A stretch of DNA of 64,000 bases, taken from contig NZ_JBBOOE010000001.1 of the NCBI RefSeq assembly GCF_038002965.1, positions 3,887,001 to 3,951,000 on the forward strand. Reading direction: 5' to 3'. The notes under the pieces were generated by a model. The model had not been told where the DNA came from and searched no databases. It saw only the letters and a program-made list of their open reading frames with translations. The translations under genes were made by a program, and so were the position numbers. Shown piece by piece: positions 8,660 to 15,657 of the stretch; positions within the stretch are counted from its first letter, which is position 1; every line of letters begins with the position of its first letter. The stretch is from Robertmurraya sp. FSL R5-0851. Its GTDB lineage: Bacteria > Bacillota > Bacilli > Bacillales > Cytobacillaceae.

Positions 8660-9094
8660 GTGAAATGGTTGTACTGCTACGATCCTAGAAGCTTTCCATA
8701 CTATGCCTTACCCTTTCAAGCCTATCCACACTATTCGCTCTATTACTCCGTAGGTACACGTCAGTCACCTTTCTATTACCAACCTTATTACCTCAGGCCT
8801 TTTCAAGAGGTAAATCCACAGGTATTTATGACTTCAGCTAAATATATGCAATCACTGATGAAAGATGCAAGTATGCTTCTTGAAAGAATGGCCGATTCAA
8901 AGGAGTTTGCCAAACAGCTTATGAGTAACGCACAAGAATCAAAGCAGAAGCTTGTCGAGGATCAAATCAAGCATACGGGAATTCAGAACATCCCCGTTGT
9001 GAGCTATACACCTGATGGGTTAAAACTAGTCTTCAGCAGAGATATAGATACAATGAATTGTTGCAACTTGACTCTTACAGTCAGGTGGATGTAA
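8660..9094 (+). CDS. YuzC-like putative spore coat protein
   Basis: Protein of up to 144 residues. The first 45 are rich in Tyr, Pro and Phe (YYALPFQAYPHYSLYYSVG) and the rest is a helical segment followed by a short beta-like end (GLKLVFSRDIDTMNCCNLTLTV). It resembles B. subtilis YuzC, which I recall as an inner spore coat protein and which lies in the same neighbourhood (after degQ). The GTG at 8660 is almost touching AAAGGA; a TTG at 8669 is ten bases from it and may be the true start. CATATATTA at 8617-8625 resembles a mother-cell sigma factor -10. Family and role are tentative. Confidence 0.65.
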   Translation: MKWLYCYDPRSFPYYALPFQAYPHYSLYYSVGTRQSPFYYQPYYLRPFQEVNPQVFMTSAKYMQSLMKDASMLLERMADSKEFAKQLMSNAQESKQKLVEDQIKHTGIQNIPVVSYTPDGLKLVFSRDIDTMNCCNLTLTVRWM

Positions 9095-9110
9095 GGGTGT
9101 TTGCACCATA

Positions 9111-9147
9111 AAAAGGTTGAAATCATTCATTGTGATTTCAACCTTTT
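9111..9147. terminator. Bidirectional terminator, 15-bp stem
   Basis: Bases 9111-9125 pair perfectly with 9133-9147 around a 7-base loop, with AAAA and TTTT flanks. It separates the plus-strand YuzC-like gene from the convergent Gly/Tyr-rich gene. Confidence 0.88.
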
Positions 9148-9181
9148 CGTCGTGATTTTAGTTTTCTAACATAATTTATTT

Positions 9182-9388
9182 TTAGTAGTATGGGTATCCG
9201 TATCCGTATCCATAGCCATATACTGGTGGATAGTATGGGCATGGATATGGGTAGAATGGCCTTGGCCGAAAAAACGCGGTACCTAGCAACCCCCCAGCAA
9301 AACCACCTAATAAACTAGCCGCAAACGGTGCGCCAAAGAAGAATCTATTATCTCCACGATGATACGGTCCAACGTAATGATGTTGCAT
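9182..9388 (-). CDS. Small Gly/Pro/Tyr-rich protein, spore-coat-like
   Basis: A protein of 68 residues with three parts: a His/Tyr/Arg start (MQHHYVGPYHRGDN), a central glycine-alanine stretch (FAASLLGGFAGGLLGTAFF) that could enter a membrane, and a tail of Pro-Tyr and Gly-Tyr repeats ending YGYGYGYGYPYY. Such tails are common in coat and spore-surface proteins of Bacillus, but I do not recognise a named family. GGAGG at nine bases before the ATG leaves the start in no doubt. The neighbouring small genes also look sporulation-related. Confidence 0.7.
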   Translation of the reverse strand: MQHHYVGPYHRGDNRFFFGAPFAASLLGGFAGGLLGTAFFRPRPFYPYPCPYYPPVYGYGYGYGYPYY

Positions 9389-9511
9389 TCGTATACCTCC
9401 TTTTCGTGTCTGTACTTCCCTACACTACTTCATATGCAACAAACACCTAGTTGGGATAGGCAAATGTCCATCATATGGAAATATATCCTAAAAACATAAG
9501 CTACTTTATAC

Positions 9512-9542
9512 AAAAAAAACGTGAATTCCATAAGAATTCACG
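9512..9542 (-). terminator. Terminator of the 63-aa gene
   Basis: On the minus strand a 9-bp stem (9520-9528 with 9534-9542) is followed by eight T residues (9512-9519), directly after the stop codon of the 63-residue ORF. It supports that ORF as a real transcript. Confidence 0.9.
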
Positions 9543-9553
9543 CCTGTACCCTT

Positions 9554-9745
9554 TTACTCCTGACCTAATACTCCAGCTGTTTGGTCACATGATTGTAGGG
9601 CTGAGTTTACTTGTTGCAAAGTTTGCTCGATGCGGTCACGGTTCGATCCTTTTTCCACTGTATTTAATGCATTTTGTAAGCAATCCTTTGCTTCTGATAA
9701 AGCACTTACTGAATCTTGAACATATCCTCTAGCATTTTTCTGCAA
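9554..9745 (-). CDS. Small helical protein of unknown function
   Basis: I do not recognise this 63-residue protein. It is predicted to be almost all helix with heptad-like spacing (VSALSEAKDCLQNALNTVEKG, then a second helix), two cysteines and Gln/Asn-rich content. The start is TTG with a perfect AAGGAGG six bases upstream, and a textbook terminator follows, so it is expressed as a single gene. CATATTCTA at 9793-9801 on the minus strand, with AC 17 bases before it, resembles a sigma-K promoter. It is divergent from phaR-phaC, so a role as a small granule- or spore-associated protein is possible but not shown. Confidence 0.72.
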   Translation of the reverse strand: MQKNARGYVQDSVSALSEAKDCLQNALNTVEKGSNRDRIEQTLQQVNSALQSCDQTAGVLGQE

Positions 9746-9872
9746 AAAAACCTCCTTAAATATGGTACGGAGATATTATTTACCGTTTGCAGTAGAATAT
9801 GCTTTTCCAACCCTCAAAGTATTGACATTTTCTTGACCGTTGAAAAATAAGGCAAAGGCAAATATCTATTTT

Positions 9873-9903
9873 TTGGCACCTTCCCTTAATGCCTGTCTAT
9901 AAT
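9873..9903 (+). promoter_or_regulatory. Candidate promoter of phaR-phaC
   Basis: A perfect -10 TATAAT at 9898-9903 has TTGGCA at 9873-9878 as a possible -35, with a long 19-base spacer. The TGGCAC part recalls a sigma-54 -24 element, but no TTGC follows at the right distance, so a housekeeping promoter is preferred. Confidence 0.5.
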
Positions 9904-9948
9904 ATATAGTGATATTTTTTGTACTTTTAAAAAAGGGAGCTGAGATCA

Positions 9949-10422
9949 TTGCGCAGCGAACAGCTTGATGATTTATATAGCCAAATTAAATTGACTGGAT
10001 CAAAAGCGGAGACTTTAGTAAACGAATGGATAAAAAACCGAGTAAATAAAGAGGACATCGTCGGACTACTAGGCAGAAGAACTCAATGGTATGGGAAACT
10101 GATTAAAGAAATTCAAGACGCTGTGGAAACGGCCTCGGTTCCATTGAACATTCCTACCAAAAGAGATGTGGCAAGTGTGGCAAAACTGACGATTCAAAAC
10201 GAAGATCGGCTCGAGGATATTCAGCAAAGATTAACACAAATAGAAACAACTCTACAGCGTTTAGAAGCTGCAATAGGCACAACCCCTTCATCTTCTAAAA
10301 AAGCGCCCTTACAAAAAGCAAGCAGAAGACCTCTTGACCGCAAAGAACGAGCAAAGCTTGTTCAAGAAAACCTTGCTAGGCTCTCAGATGCTTTATTAAA
10401 TCAGTCAAAGCTTGGTGAGTAA
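9949..10422 (+). CDS. phaR: PHA synthase subunit PhaR/PhaE-like
   Basis: Partner subunit of a class III/IV polyhydroxyalkanoate synthase. The 157-residue protein is helical and charged; residues 69-99 (PTKRDVASVAKLTIQNED and the coiled coil after it) match the conserved C-terminal region of PhaE/PhaR proteins. A basic Ser/Lys tail follows. The TTG start has AAAGGGAGC eight bases upstream. phaC begins two bases after its stop, so the two are one operon and the subunits probably form a complex on PHA granules. Class IV clusters of B. megaterium and B. cereus also hold phaB, phaP and phaQ; none is seen here. Confidence 0.85.
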   Translation: MRSEQLDDLYSQIKLTGSKAETLVNEWIKNRVNKEDIVGLLGRRTQWYGKLIKEIQDAVETASVPLNIPTKRDVASVAKLTIQNEDRLEDIQQRLTQIETTLQRLEAAIGTTPSSSKKAPLQKASRRPLDRKERAKLVQENLARLSDALLNQSKLGE

Positions 10423-10423
10423 T

Positions 10424-11485
10424 ATGGAAGCAGAACGATTTTCCCTAGAGAAAACTCGATGGAGTTCACTGTTCCGTGCGTTTACCGACGGAGCTTCCAT
10501 CACAGCATCCACACATAGACAAGCACTCTGGAAAAGAAACAAAGCCACATTATGGTACTACCCTGCCCCAGTAAAAAAATATCATACACCTCTATATTTA
10601 GTCTACTCCTTAGTGAATCAGCCCACGATATTAGATTTAATGCCAAATACAAGTTTAATCGGTGCTCTTACAAAGGCTGGCTATGAGGTGTATTTAATCG
10701 ACTTCGGTATTCCAAGATACGAGGATCGCGACATGACCATTGATGATTATGTTCTCAAGTATATTCAACCAGGTGCAAGACACGCATTGAAACACTCTAA
10801 TAGCAATAGCATTAGTGTCATGGGATTTTGCCTTGGAGGAACACTCGCTGCTATTTACGCAGCTATGGCCAAGGAACCAATCGAGAATCTTATTCTCTTT
10901 GTTACTCCTGTCGACTTTTCGTATTTTCCAAAGTTTGATCTGCTGCACCAAGCGATCAAGGATGAAAGAATCGACCTATCACCTCTTACTGATGCGCTAG
11001 GAATAATTCCAGCAGCCTTTATCAATTACGGAGTTCGCCTGATCACTTCCCCTGTTTATATTTCTCCGTATTTATCGTTATTAGAAAAAGGTCATAACCA
11101 GGAATATGCACATAAATGGTCACTATTCAATAAATGGACAAAGGAGCATATCGCCTTTCCAGGTGCCGCTCTTAAGCAAATCGTGAATGACTTAATCATT
11201 CACAATAAGTTAATGACAGGAAAGTTTAAAATTGGAGGAGAACCAGCTCGATTGCAACAAATATCTGCTAACCTTTTAGTCATTGCATCAACAAATGATG
11301 AACTTGTACCACTAGAGCAAGCTTTGCCTATGATCACATTATCAGGCAGCAAAGATAAGGAGCTCATTCAATTGCCAAATGGACATACCGGTATAGCATC
11401 CGGAGCAGGTTTACCCACCAATCTTTTTCATTGGCTATCTAGCCGTTCTCATCCAGTACACATAGAAAGCGAGGAGTTAATTTAA
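10424..11485 (+). CDS. phaC: Poly(3-hydroxyalkanoate) synthase, class III/IV
   Basis: Polymerises hydroxyacyl-CoA to polyhydroxyalkanoate storage granules in the cytoplasm. It is an alpha/beta-hydrolase-fold protein of 353 residues, the normal length for class III/IV PhaC. The lipase-like box is GFCLGG with catalytic Cys136; Asp292 (STNDELVPL) and His321 (PNGHTG) complete the triad. An in-frame TTG at 10412 lacks a ribosome site, so the ATG at 10424 after GGTGAG is used. It is paired with phaR. The substrate-supplying reductase (phaB) and phasin are not nearby, so 3-hydroxyacyl-CoA must come from elsewhere, for example beta-oxidation. Confidence 0.93.
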   Translation: MEAERFSLEKTRWSSLFRAFTDGASITASTHRQALWKRNKATLWYYPAPVKKYHTPLYLVYSLVNQPTILDLMPNTSLIGALTKAGYEVYLIDFGIPRYEDRDMTIDDYVLKYIQPGARHALKHSNSNSISVMGFCLGGTLAAIYAAMAKEPIENLILFVTPVDFSYFPKFDLLHQAIKDERIDLSPLTDALGIIPAAFINYGVRLITSPVYISPYLSLLEKGHNQEYAHKWSLFNKWTKEHIAFPGAALKQIVNDLIIHNKLMTGKFKIGGEPARLQQISANLLVIASTNDELVPLEQALPMITLSGSKDKELIQLPNGHTGIASGAGLPTNLFHWLSSRSHPVHIESEELI

Positions 11486-11486
11486 A

Positions 11487-11600
11487 TTGGAAATTGGAAT
11501 GTATGAAGGAGTTTATGAATATTTAGGATTTGCTTATATTGTATTCCAATTGTTTTTTGAAAGAGGATACGATGTATTTTATTTCGACTTTTTCGACTAA
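11487..11600 (+). CDS. Candidate 37-residue microprotein after phaC
   Basis: One base after the phaC stop codon a TTG opens a 37-codon frame that runs to TAA at 11598, just before the terminator hairpin. GAGGAG at 11471-11476 lies ten bases upstream of the TTG; an internal ATG at 11499 is an alternative start. The product is strongly acidic-aromatic (it starts LEIGMYEGVYEYLGFAY and ends YFDFFD), with a hydrophobic middle. I know no such family. The position, ribosome site and tight fit between phaC and the terminator argue for a gene; the short length argues for caution. Confidence 0.45.
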   Translation: MEIGMYEGVYEYLGFAYIVFQLFFERGYDVFYFDFFD

Positions 11601-11604
11601 TAGG

Positions 11605-11631
11605 AAAAGGCCCCCAAATGGAGGCCTTTCA
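11605..11631. terminator. Terminator between the pha operon and uppP
   Basis: AAAGGCC at 11606-11612 pairs with GGCCTTT at 11623-11629, with extra CC-GG pairing inside. T-runs lie on the plus side (CACTTTT). It is convergent between phaC and uppP. Confidence 0.75.
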
Positions 11632-11634
11632 CTT

Positions 11635-12471
11635 TTATAGAATAAATACAACAAAAATAATCGTTGCCAAAACAATTCGATAAATGGCAAATGGAATTAA
11701 TTGAACTTTATTGATTAACGCCAGGAAAAAACGAATGCTGATAAGCGCAAACACAAACGCACTAATAAAGCCTGCAATAAAGAATGGCAGTGCATCCATA
11801 GTGAAGTATTCCCAGCTATTTAATAGAGAAATCATACTTGCACCAGCCATGATCGGAACAGCCATAATGAATGTAAAATCAGCTGCTGCACGGTGACTTA
11901 ATCCTAAAATGACTCCACCAGACATCGTCGAGCCTGAGCGAGAAAATCCTGGCCATAGTGCGATACATTGGAATAAACCAATAATAATGGCTTGCTTGTA
12001 CGTAATCTGATCGACCGTTTCCACCTTTGGCTTTTTATCCTTTGGCATTAGATCGGCAATAATCATGAGAACCGCACCAGCAACAAGTCCGATTAATACC
12101 GTTTCGGTTGTAAAAAGATGCTCATCAATATAGTCATCAAATAACACACCTAGAATACCTGCTGGAAGAAGACCGACGATAACTTGAGAAAGTCTTAGCT
12201 TTTTCCCACCATACTCTTGTTTAGCTTTTCTTGATGAAAGCCCCAATAACTGAATAAAACGGTCTTTGAACACAATGACAACTGCCAAAATGGAACCAAG
12301 CTGAATAACAACCTTGAACGTGTTTGCCACTTCACTACCAAACAATTCTTTTGATTTAAAAAGCATATCATCCACAATAATCATATGACCGGTTGAGGAA
12401 ACTGGAGCAAATTCCGTTAACCCTTCTACAAGGCCTAAAATAATCGCAACAAATATATCCCATACATTCAT
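11635..12471 (-). CDS. uppP: Undecaprenyl-diphosphatase UppP (BacA)
   Basis: Membrane enzyme that removes the terminal phosphate of undecaprenyl diphosphate at the outer face, recycling the lipid carrier of peptidoglycan and teichoic acid synthesis; it gives bacitracin tolerance. The 278-residue protein has the two family signatures, EGLTEFAPVSSTGH near the N-terminus and PGFSRSGSTMSGG in the second half. ATG at 12471 is used; a TTG one codon before it has slightly better spacing to GAGG. A DedA gene lies 46 bases upstream on the same strand without a terminator between, so they form an operon. Confidence 0.95.
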   Translation of the reverse strand: MNVWDIFVAIILGLVEGLTEFAPVSSTGHMIIVDDMLFKSKELFGSEVANTFKVVIQLGSILAVVIVFKDRFIQLLGLSSRKAKQEYGGKKLRLSQVIVGLLPAGILGVLFDDYIDEHLFTTETVLIGLVAGAVLMIIADLMPKDKKPKVETVDQITYKQAIIIGLFQCIALWPGFSRSGSTMSGGVILGLSHRAAADFTFIMAVPIMAGASMISLLNSWEYFTMDALPFFIAGFISAFVFALISIRFFLALINKVQLIPFAIYRIVLATIIFVVFIL

Positions 12472-12517
12472 CAATTACATACCTCTGTTTCTATTAATGT
12501 GTTCCATGTATAAACTC

Positions 12518-13129
12518 TTACTTTTTATAAAAAATTCTTCTTCCGAAAAAGATAAGTACCGCTAAAATCGCAATCGCACCTACTGCATATATAATATCGG
12601 AGTACACTTCAGTGTAACTTAAAATCTGCGTCCAATTTTCTCCGAGCTTTGCACCAATAACAATTAGAAGTGTGTTCCAAATCGCTGTTCCTAACAGTGT
12701 GAACAGTAGGAACAATGGCATTTTCATATTAGACATCCCGGCAGGAACAGAAATAAGACTTCTTAATAACGGAACCATTCGGCAGAAGAATACTGTCCAA
12801 ATTCCGTAACGGTCAAACCACGCATCCGCTTTGTATACATCTGCTCTTTTTAGTTGAAGATATTTACCCCAACGATCCACAATTTTTTCCAAACGTTCAA
12901 CATCCAAAATCGTACCAATATAGTATAAAATCGTTCCACCAACCACTGATCCGGCCGTTGACGCAACAATCATCATCGCTACCGACAATTCAGTTTTGGT
13001 TGTCATAAATCCGCTAAACGGTAAAACAAGTTCAGATGGAATGGGTGGGAACACATTTTCTATGACAATAATTAAAAATACACCAAGATACCCATAGTTC
13101 TCAATAATATTAAAAATCCATTCTTCCAT
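12518..13129 (-). CDS. DedA family protein, likely undecaprenyl phosphate translocase
   Basis: Membrane protein of 203 residues with DedA hallmarks: ENVFPPIPSELVLPFSGF near the N-terminus and the basic re-entrant segment FFCRMVPLLRSLISVPAGMSNM. Some DedA proteins (UptA/YngC of B. subtilis) return undecaprenyl phosphate from the outer to the inner leaflet. Here the gene precedes uppP, whose product is exactly that lipid, so the same role is inferred. GGAGG lies eight bases before the ATG. It is clearly different in sequence from the other DedA protein at 7877-8491. Confidence 0.88.
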   Translation of the reverse strand: MEEWIFNIIENYGYLGVFLIIVIENVFPPIPSELVLPFSGFMTTKTELSVAMMIVASTAGSVVGGTILYYIGTILDVERLEKIVDRWGKYLQLKRADVYKADAWFDRYGIWTVFFCRMVPLLRSLISVPAGMSNMKMPLFLLFTLLGTAIWNTLLIVIGAKLGENWTQILSYTEVYSDIIYAVGAIAILAVLIFFGRRIFYKK

Positions 13130-13252
13130 AATATCCTCCTTGCCAAACAGCCCTTTTCAAATCAATCAGTTCTGTCTTCAACTTCATAATTGTAATCATT
13201 TGTGCAATGCCCTGTCTACCTTCTTTTTAAAATATGGTTGAATTTCCCTCTT

Positions 13253-13846
13253 CTAATCCCAAGTAAAACGTTCTTCCTTCCATGGGTTCCCATAGTTGTG
13301 ATAGCCATTTTTCTCCCAAAAACCCGGTTTATCATTTTTGGAAAACTCGATGGCCCGAAGCCATTTGGCACTTTTCCAAAAATACAAATGTGGGATCACC
13401 GCGCGAAGCGGATATCCATGCTCAGCTGTCAGAGGCACTCCATTAAAGCTGTGTGCGAGCAGACTTGTCTCTTTTGCAAAGTCTTCAAAAGGAATATTAG
13501 CTGACCAGCCTTCTTCCGCATGAAAAATGACATGTTCCACACCCTCTAACAATTCGACGGTATTCAGCACAGCACGCGTACTTATTCCACTCCAAGTAGT
13601 ATCAAGCTTCGACCACCCTGTCACACAGTGAATATCGTTTTGATATTCGGTTTGTGGCAGGGTCATGAGTTCAGAAAAAGTGAAAATTGCTTCGTTTTTT
13701 ACTTCACCAAAAAGACGGAGAGTCCATTCATTTAAGTTTTTATAATATGGAACATTCCCGTGATGCAACACAGGAAAAGTGGTGGTTACATTTTGATTAG
13801 GAGGAACACGATCATTCGTCTTCTTGCTTATTTTTCCAAAATACAT
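13253..13846 (-). CDS. yuiH: Sulfite-oxidase-like molybdopterin oxidoreductase (YuiH)
   Basis: Protein of 197 residues consisting only of the oxidoreductase molybdopterin-binding domain of the sulfite oxidase family. Cys74 in DIHCVTGWSKLDTTW is the expected molybdenum ligand, and GVPLTAEHGYPLRAVIPHLYFWKSAKWL is the conserved C-terminal half. No dimerisation domain and no Tat signal are seen, so it is probably cytoplasmic. It matches B. subtilis YuiH in size and position. The physiological substrate is unknown; YedY-like sulfoxide reduction is an alternative. AGGGGAG precedes the ATG. Confidence 0.88.
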   Translation of the reverse strand: MYFGKISKKTNDRVPPNQNVTTTFPVLHHGNVPYYKNLNEWTLRLFGEVKNEAIFTFSELMTLPQTEYQNDIHCVTGWSKLDTTWSGISTRAVLNTVELLEGVEHVIFHAEEGWSANIPFEDFAKETSLLAHSFNGVPLTAEHGYPLRAVIPHLYFWKSAKWLRAIEFSKNDKPGFWEKNGYHNYGNPWKEERFTWD

Positions 13847-13886
13847 ACAAGCACTCCCCTATTGTTAATATGTAAGAGCCTATCAA

Positions 13887-13916
13887 AAAATGCAGCCTTC
13901 ATAAAGAAAGCTGCAC
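13887..13916 (-). terminator. Terminator after yuiF
   Basis: On the minus strand TGCAGCTTT pairs with AAGGCTGCA (13891-13899 with 13907-13915, one non-canonical pair), followed by TTTTTT at 13885-13890. It separates yuiF from the downstream yuiH. Confidence 0.8.
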
Positions 13917-13925
13917 TTTCATCTA

Positions 13926-15239
13926 TTATAATACCATAGCGGCAATCCAACCGAAAATGACAAGTGGGATATTGTAATGAACAAAGGTTGGCACACATGT
14001 ATCCCAAATATGATTATGCTGACCATCTGCATTCAATCCTGCTGTAGGACCGAGTGTACTATCAGAAGCTGGAGAGCCAGCATCCCCTAGCGCTGCGGCT
14101 GTCCCTACTAATGCGATCGTAGCCATCGGACTAAAGCCTAGTTCCATACAAAGTGGCACGAAAATGGTAGCAATGATAGGGATGGTAGAAAATGAAGAAC
14201 CAATTCCCATAGTAACTAGCAAACCTACTACTAGCATCAATAAAGCAGCCAGCCCCTGGTTTCCACCAATCACATTCGCAGACTGTTGAACAAGTTCATC
14301 CACAGCTCCCGTGGCTTTTAATACTTCGGCAAATCCAAAGGCCGATAACATCACAAATCCGATAAAGGCCATCATTTTCATTCCATCTGTTAAAAGCTCG
14401 TCCGCCTCACGCCATTTCACGGAACCGCTCAAGTAGATAATGATGATTCCTGTAAGAGCACCAATAATCATAGAATCGAGGAGAATTTGCACGATCAATG
14501 CACCAATGATAGCTAGAACGGCAAAAATAATGGCAAACTTACTTTGTTCCTGCTTTTCAACTTTAATTAAATCATGTGTTTCATAGTTTCTTCCTTTACG
14601 GTAAGAAAAGAAAATAGCAATTAATAATCCTACTAAAAGACCCGCTGTCGGAATGAGCATGGCTGTCGGAATATCAGTAGGGTCAATGGTTAATCCACTA
14701 TCAGACATATTAGTAGCTAGTATATCGTGAAAAATTTTACCAAAACCTGCTGGTAAAAGGATATAAGGGGCTGTTAACCCAAATGTTAATACAGACGCTA
14801 TTAATCTTCTATCTATTTTCAACTCATTCATCACGTTTAATAGAGGTGGAATTAGAATGGGAATAAACGCAATATGGATGGGAATTAGATTTTGCGAGAA
14901 GCAGGCCATTAATAAAATAGCAAATACGATCAACGCTTTTGAATAAATCTTAGCTTTGGAATCCCCATTCTTTTGAACCATTTTTAAGACGGCATCGACC
15001 AATACATTCGGTAGACCAGTCTTTGAGATGGCAATCGCAAAGCCACCTAATAAAGCGTAACTTAAGGCAACCTCCGCACTTCCTCCTAATCCTCCAGAGA
15101 AAATTTCAATTGTTTCTTCGATCGATAATCCTCCGGTTAGTCCACCGACAATCGCTCCGATAATGAGGGATAACACGACATTTACGCGAAATAAGCTTAA
15201 TAGTAGCATAACAAGCACGGCAAGGATGACTGCATTCAT
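13926..15239 (-). CDS. yuiF: YuiF family Na+/H+ antiporter-like permease
   Basis: Polytopic membrane protein of 437 residues with about eleven helices, similar to B. subtilis YuiF and the NhaC-like Na+/H+ antiporter families. Glycine-rich re-entrant segments are visible (GGLGGSAEVALSYALLGGFAIA and GTAAALGDAGSPASDSTLGPTAGLN), the second being the characteristic C-terminal loop. Annotations differ between sodium/proton exchange and amino acid transport; the sequence alone does not decide. The ATG follows AAGGAG. It is a single-gene transcript with its own terminator. Confidence 0.85.
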   Translation of the reverse strand: MNAVILAVLVMLLLSLFRVNVVLSLIIGAIVGGLTGGLSIEETIEIFSGGLGGSAEVALSYALLGGFAIAISKTGLPNVLVDAVLKMVQKNGDSKAKIYSKALIVFAILLMACFSQNLIPIHIAFIPILIPPLLNVMNELKIDRRLIASVLTFGLTAPYILLPAGFGKIFHDILATNMSDSGLTIDPTDIPTAMLIPTAGLLVGLLIAIFFSYRKGRNYETHDLIKVEKQEQSKFAIIFAVLAIIGALIVQILLDSMIIGALTGIIIIYLSGSVKWREADELLTDGMKMMAFIGFVMLSAFGFAEVLKATGAVDELVQQSANVIGGNQGLAALLMLVVGLLVTMGIGSSFSTIPIIATIFVPLCMELGFSPMATIALVGTAAALGDAGSPASDSTLGPTAGLNADGQHNHIWDTCVPTFVHYNIPLVIFGWIAAMVL

Positions 15240-15408
15240 GTTGTTTATGTGCTCCTTTCTATATTCAATACTTTAGTTTGGTAAATTGGTAGAGTGATAA
15301 AACACAAGAATTAAAATAGCATAGAATTTTATAGCCTGTCAAGGAAATAAAAAACTCTATGGACGTTTACTTGAATTAGAACTAACCTTGTTTCACTAAG
15401 TTTGAAAA

Positions 15409-15597
15409 ATAAAAGGAGAAATTCCGTTTATTCCGGGAAATACCGACATTTCCCGGAAAACAAGCGGAGTTTTTCCGCTTATATGAACCAATTCTTTAGA
15501 TTTAGGTATAAATAAAGAAGTTAATCGGAAAATTTCCGCTTATATCTGCTTCTTGAGCCCCTACTATGCACATTAACCGGAATTTCTCCGCCTATAA
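15409..15597. repeat. Intergenic array of short GGA..TCC palindromic repeats (array 2)
   Basis: The 418-base gap between yuiF and pepA holds at least five units: AAAAGGAGAAATTCCGTTTA at about 15410, a perfect 11-bp inverted repeat (TTCCGGGAAAT at 15431-15441 with ATTTCCCGGAA at 15448-15458), AAGCGGAGTTTTTCCGCTTA at 15462, TTAATCGGAAAATTTCCGCTT at about 15521, and TTAACCGGAATTTCTCCGCC at about 15572. Spacing is roughly 20-60 bases. The units match those of array 1 at 331-520. Confidence 0.7.
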
Positions 15598-15612
15598 AGC
15601 CTTGATTTTCAA

Positions 15613-15651
15613 CAAAAAAATGCAGTCCAATTCAGTTGTGAATTGGACTGC
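15613..15651 (-). terminator. Terminator of pepA
   Basis: A perfect 13-bp stem (15622-15634 with 15639-15651, 4-base loop) is followed on the minus strand by a T-run at 15614-15620. Confidence 0.92.
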
Positions 15652-15657
15652 TACCCA

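Noticed and set aside
9182..9240. Tandem GTATCC-type repeats, considered as a repeat locus
   Set aside because: They encode the Gly-Tyr tail of the small protein at 9182-9388 and need no separate explanation.
9873..9890. Sigma-54 promoter for the pha operon
   Set aside because: TGGCAC is present, but the -12 element TTGC is missing at the required distance and a perfect TATAAT lies downstream.
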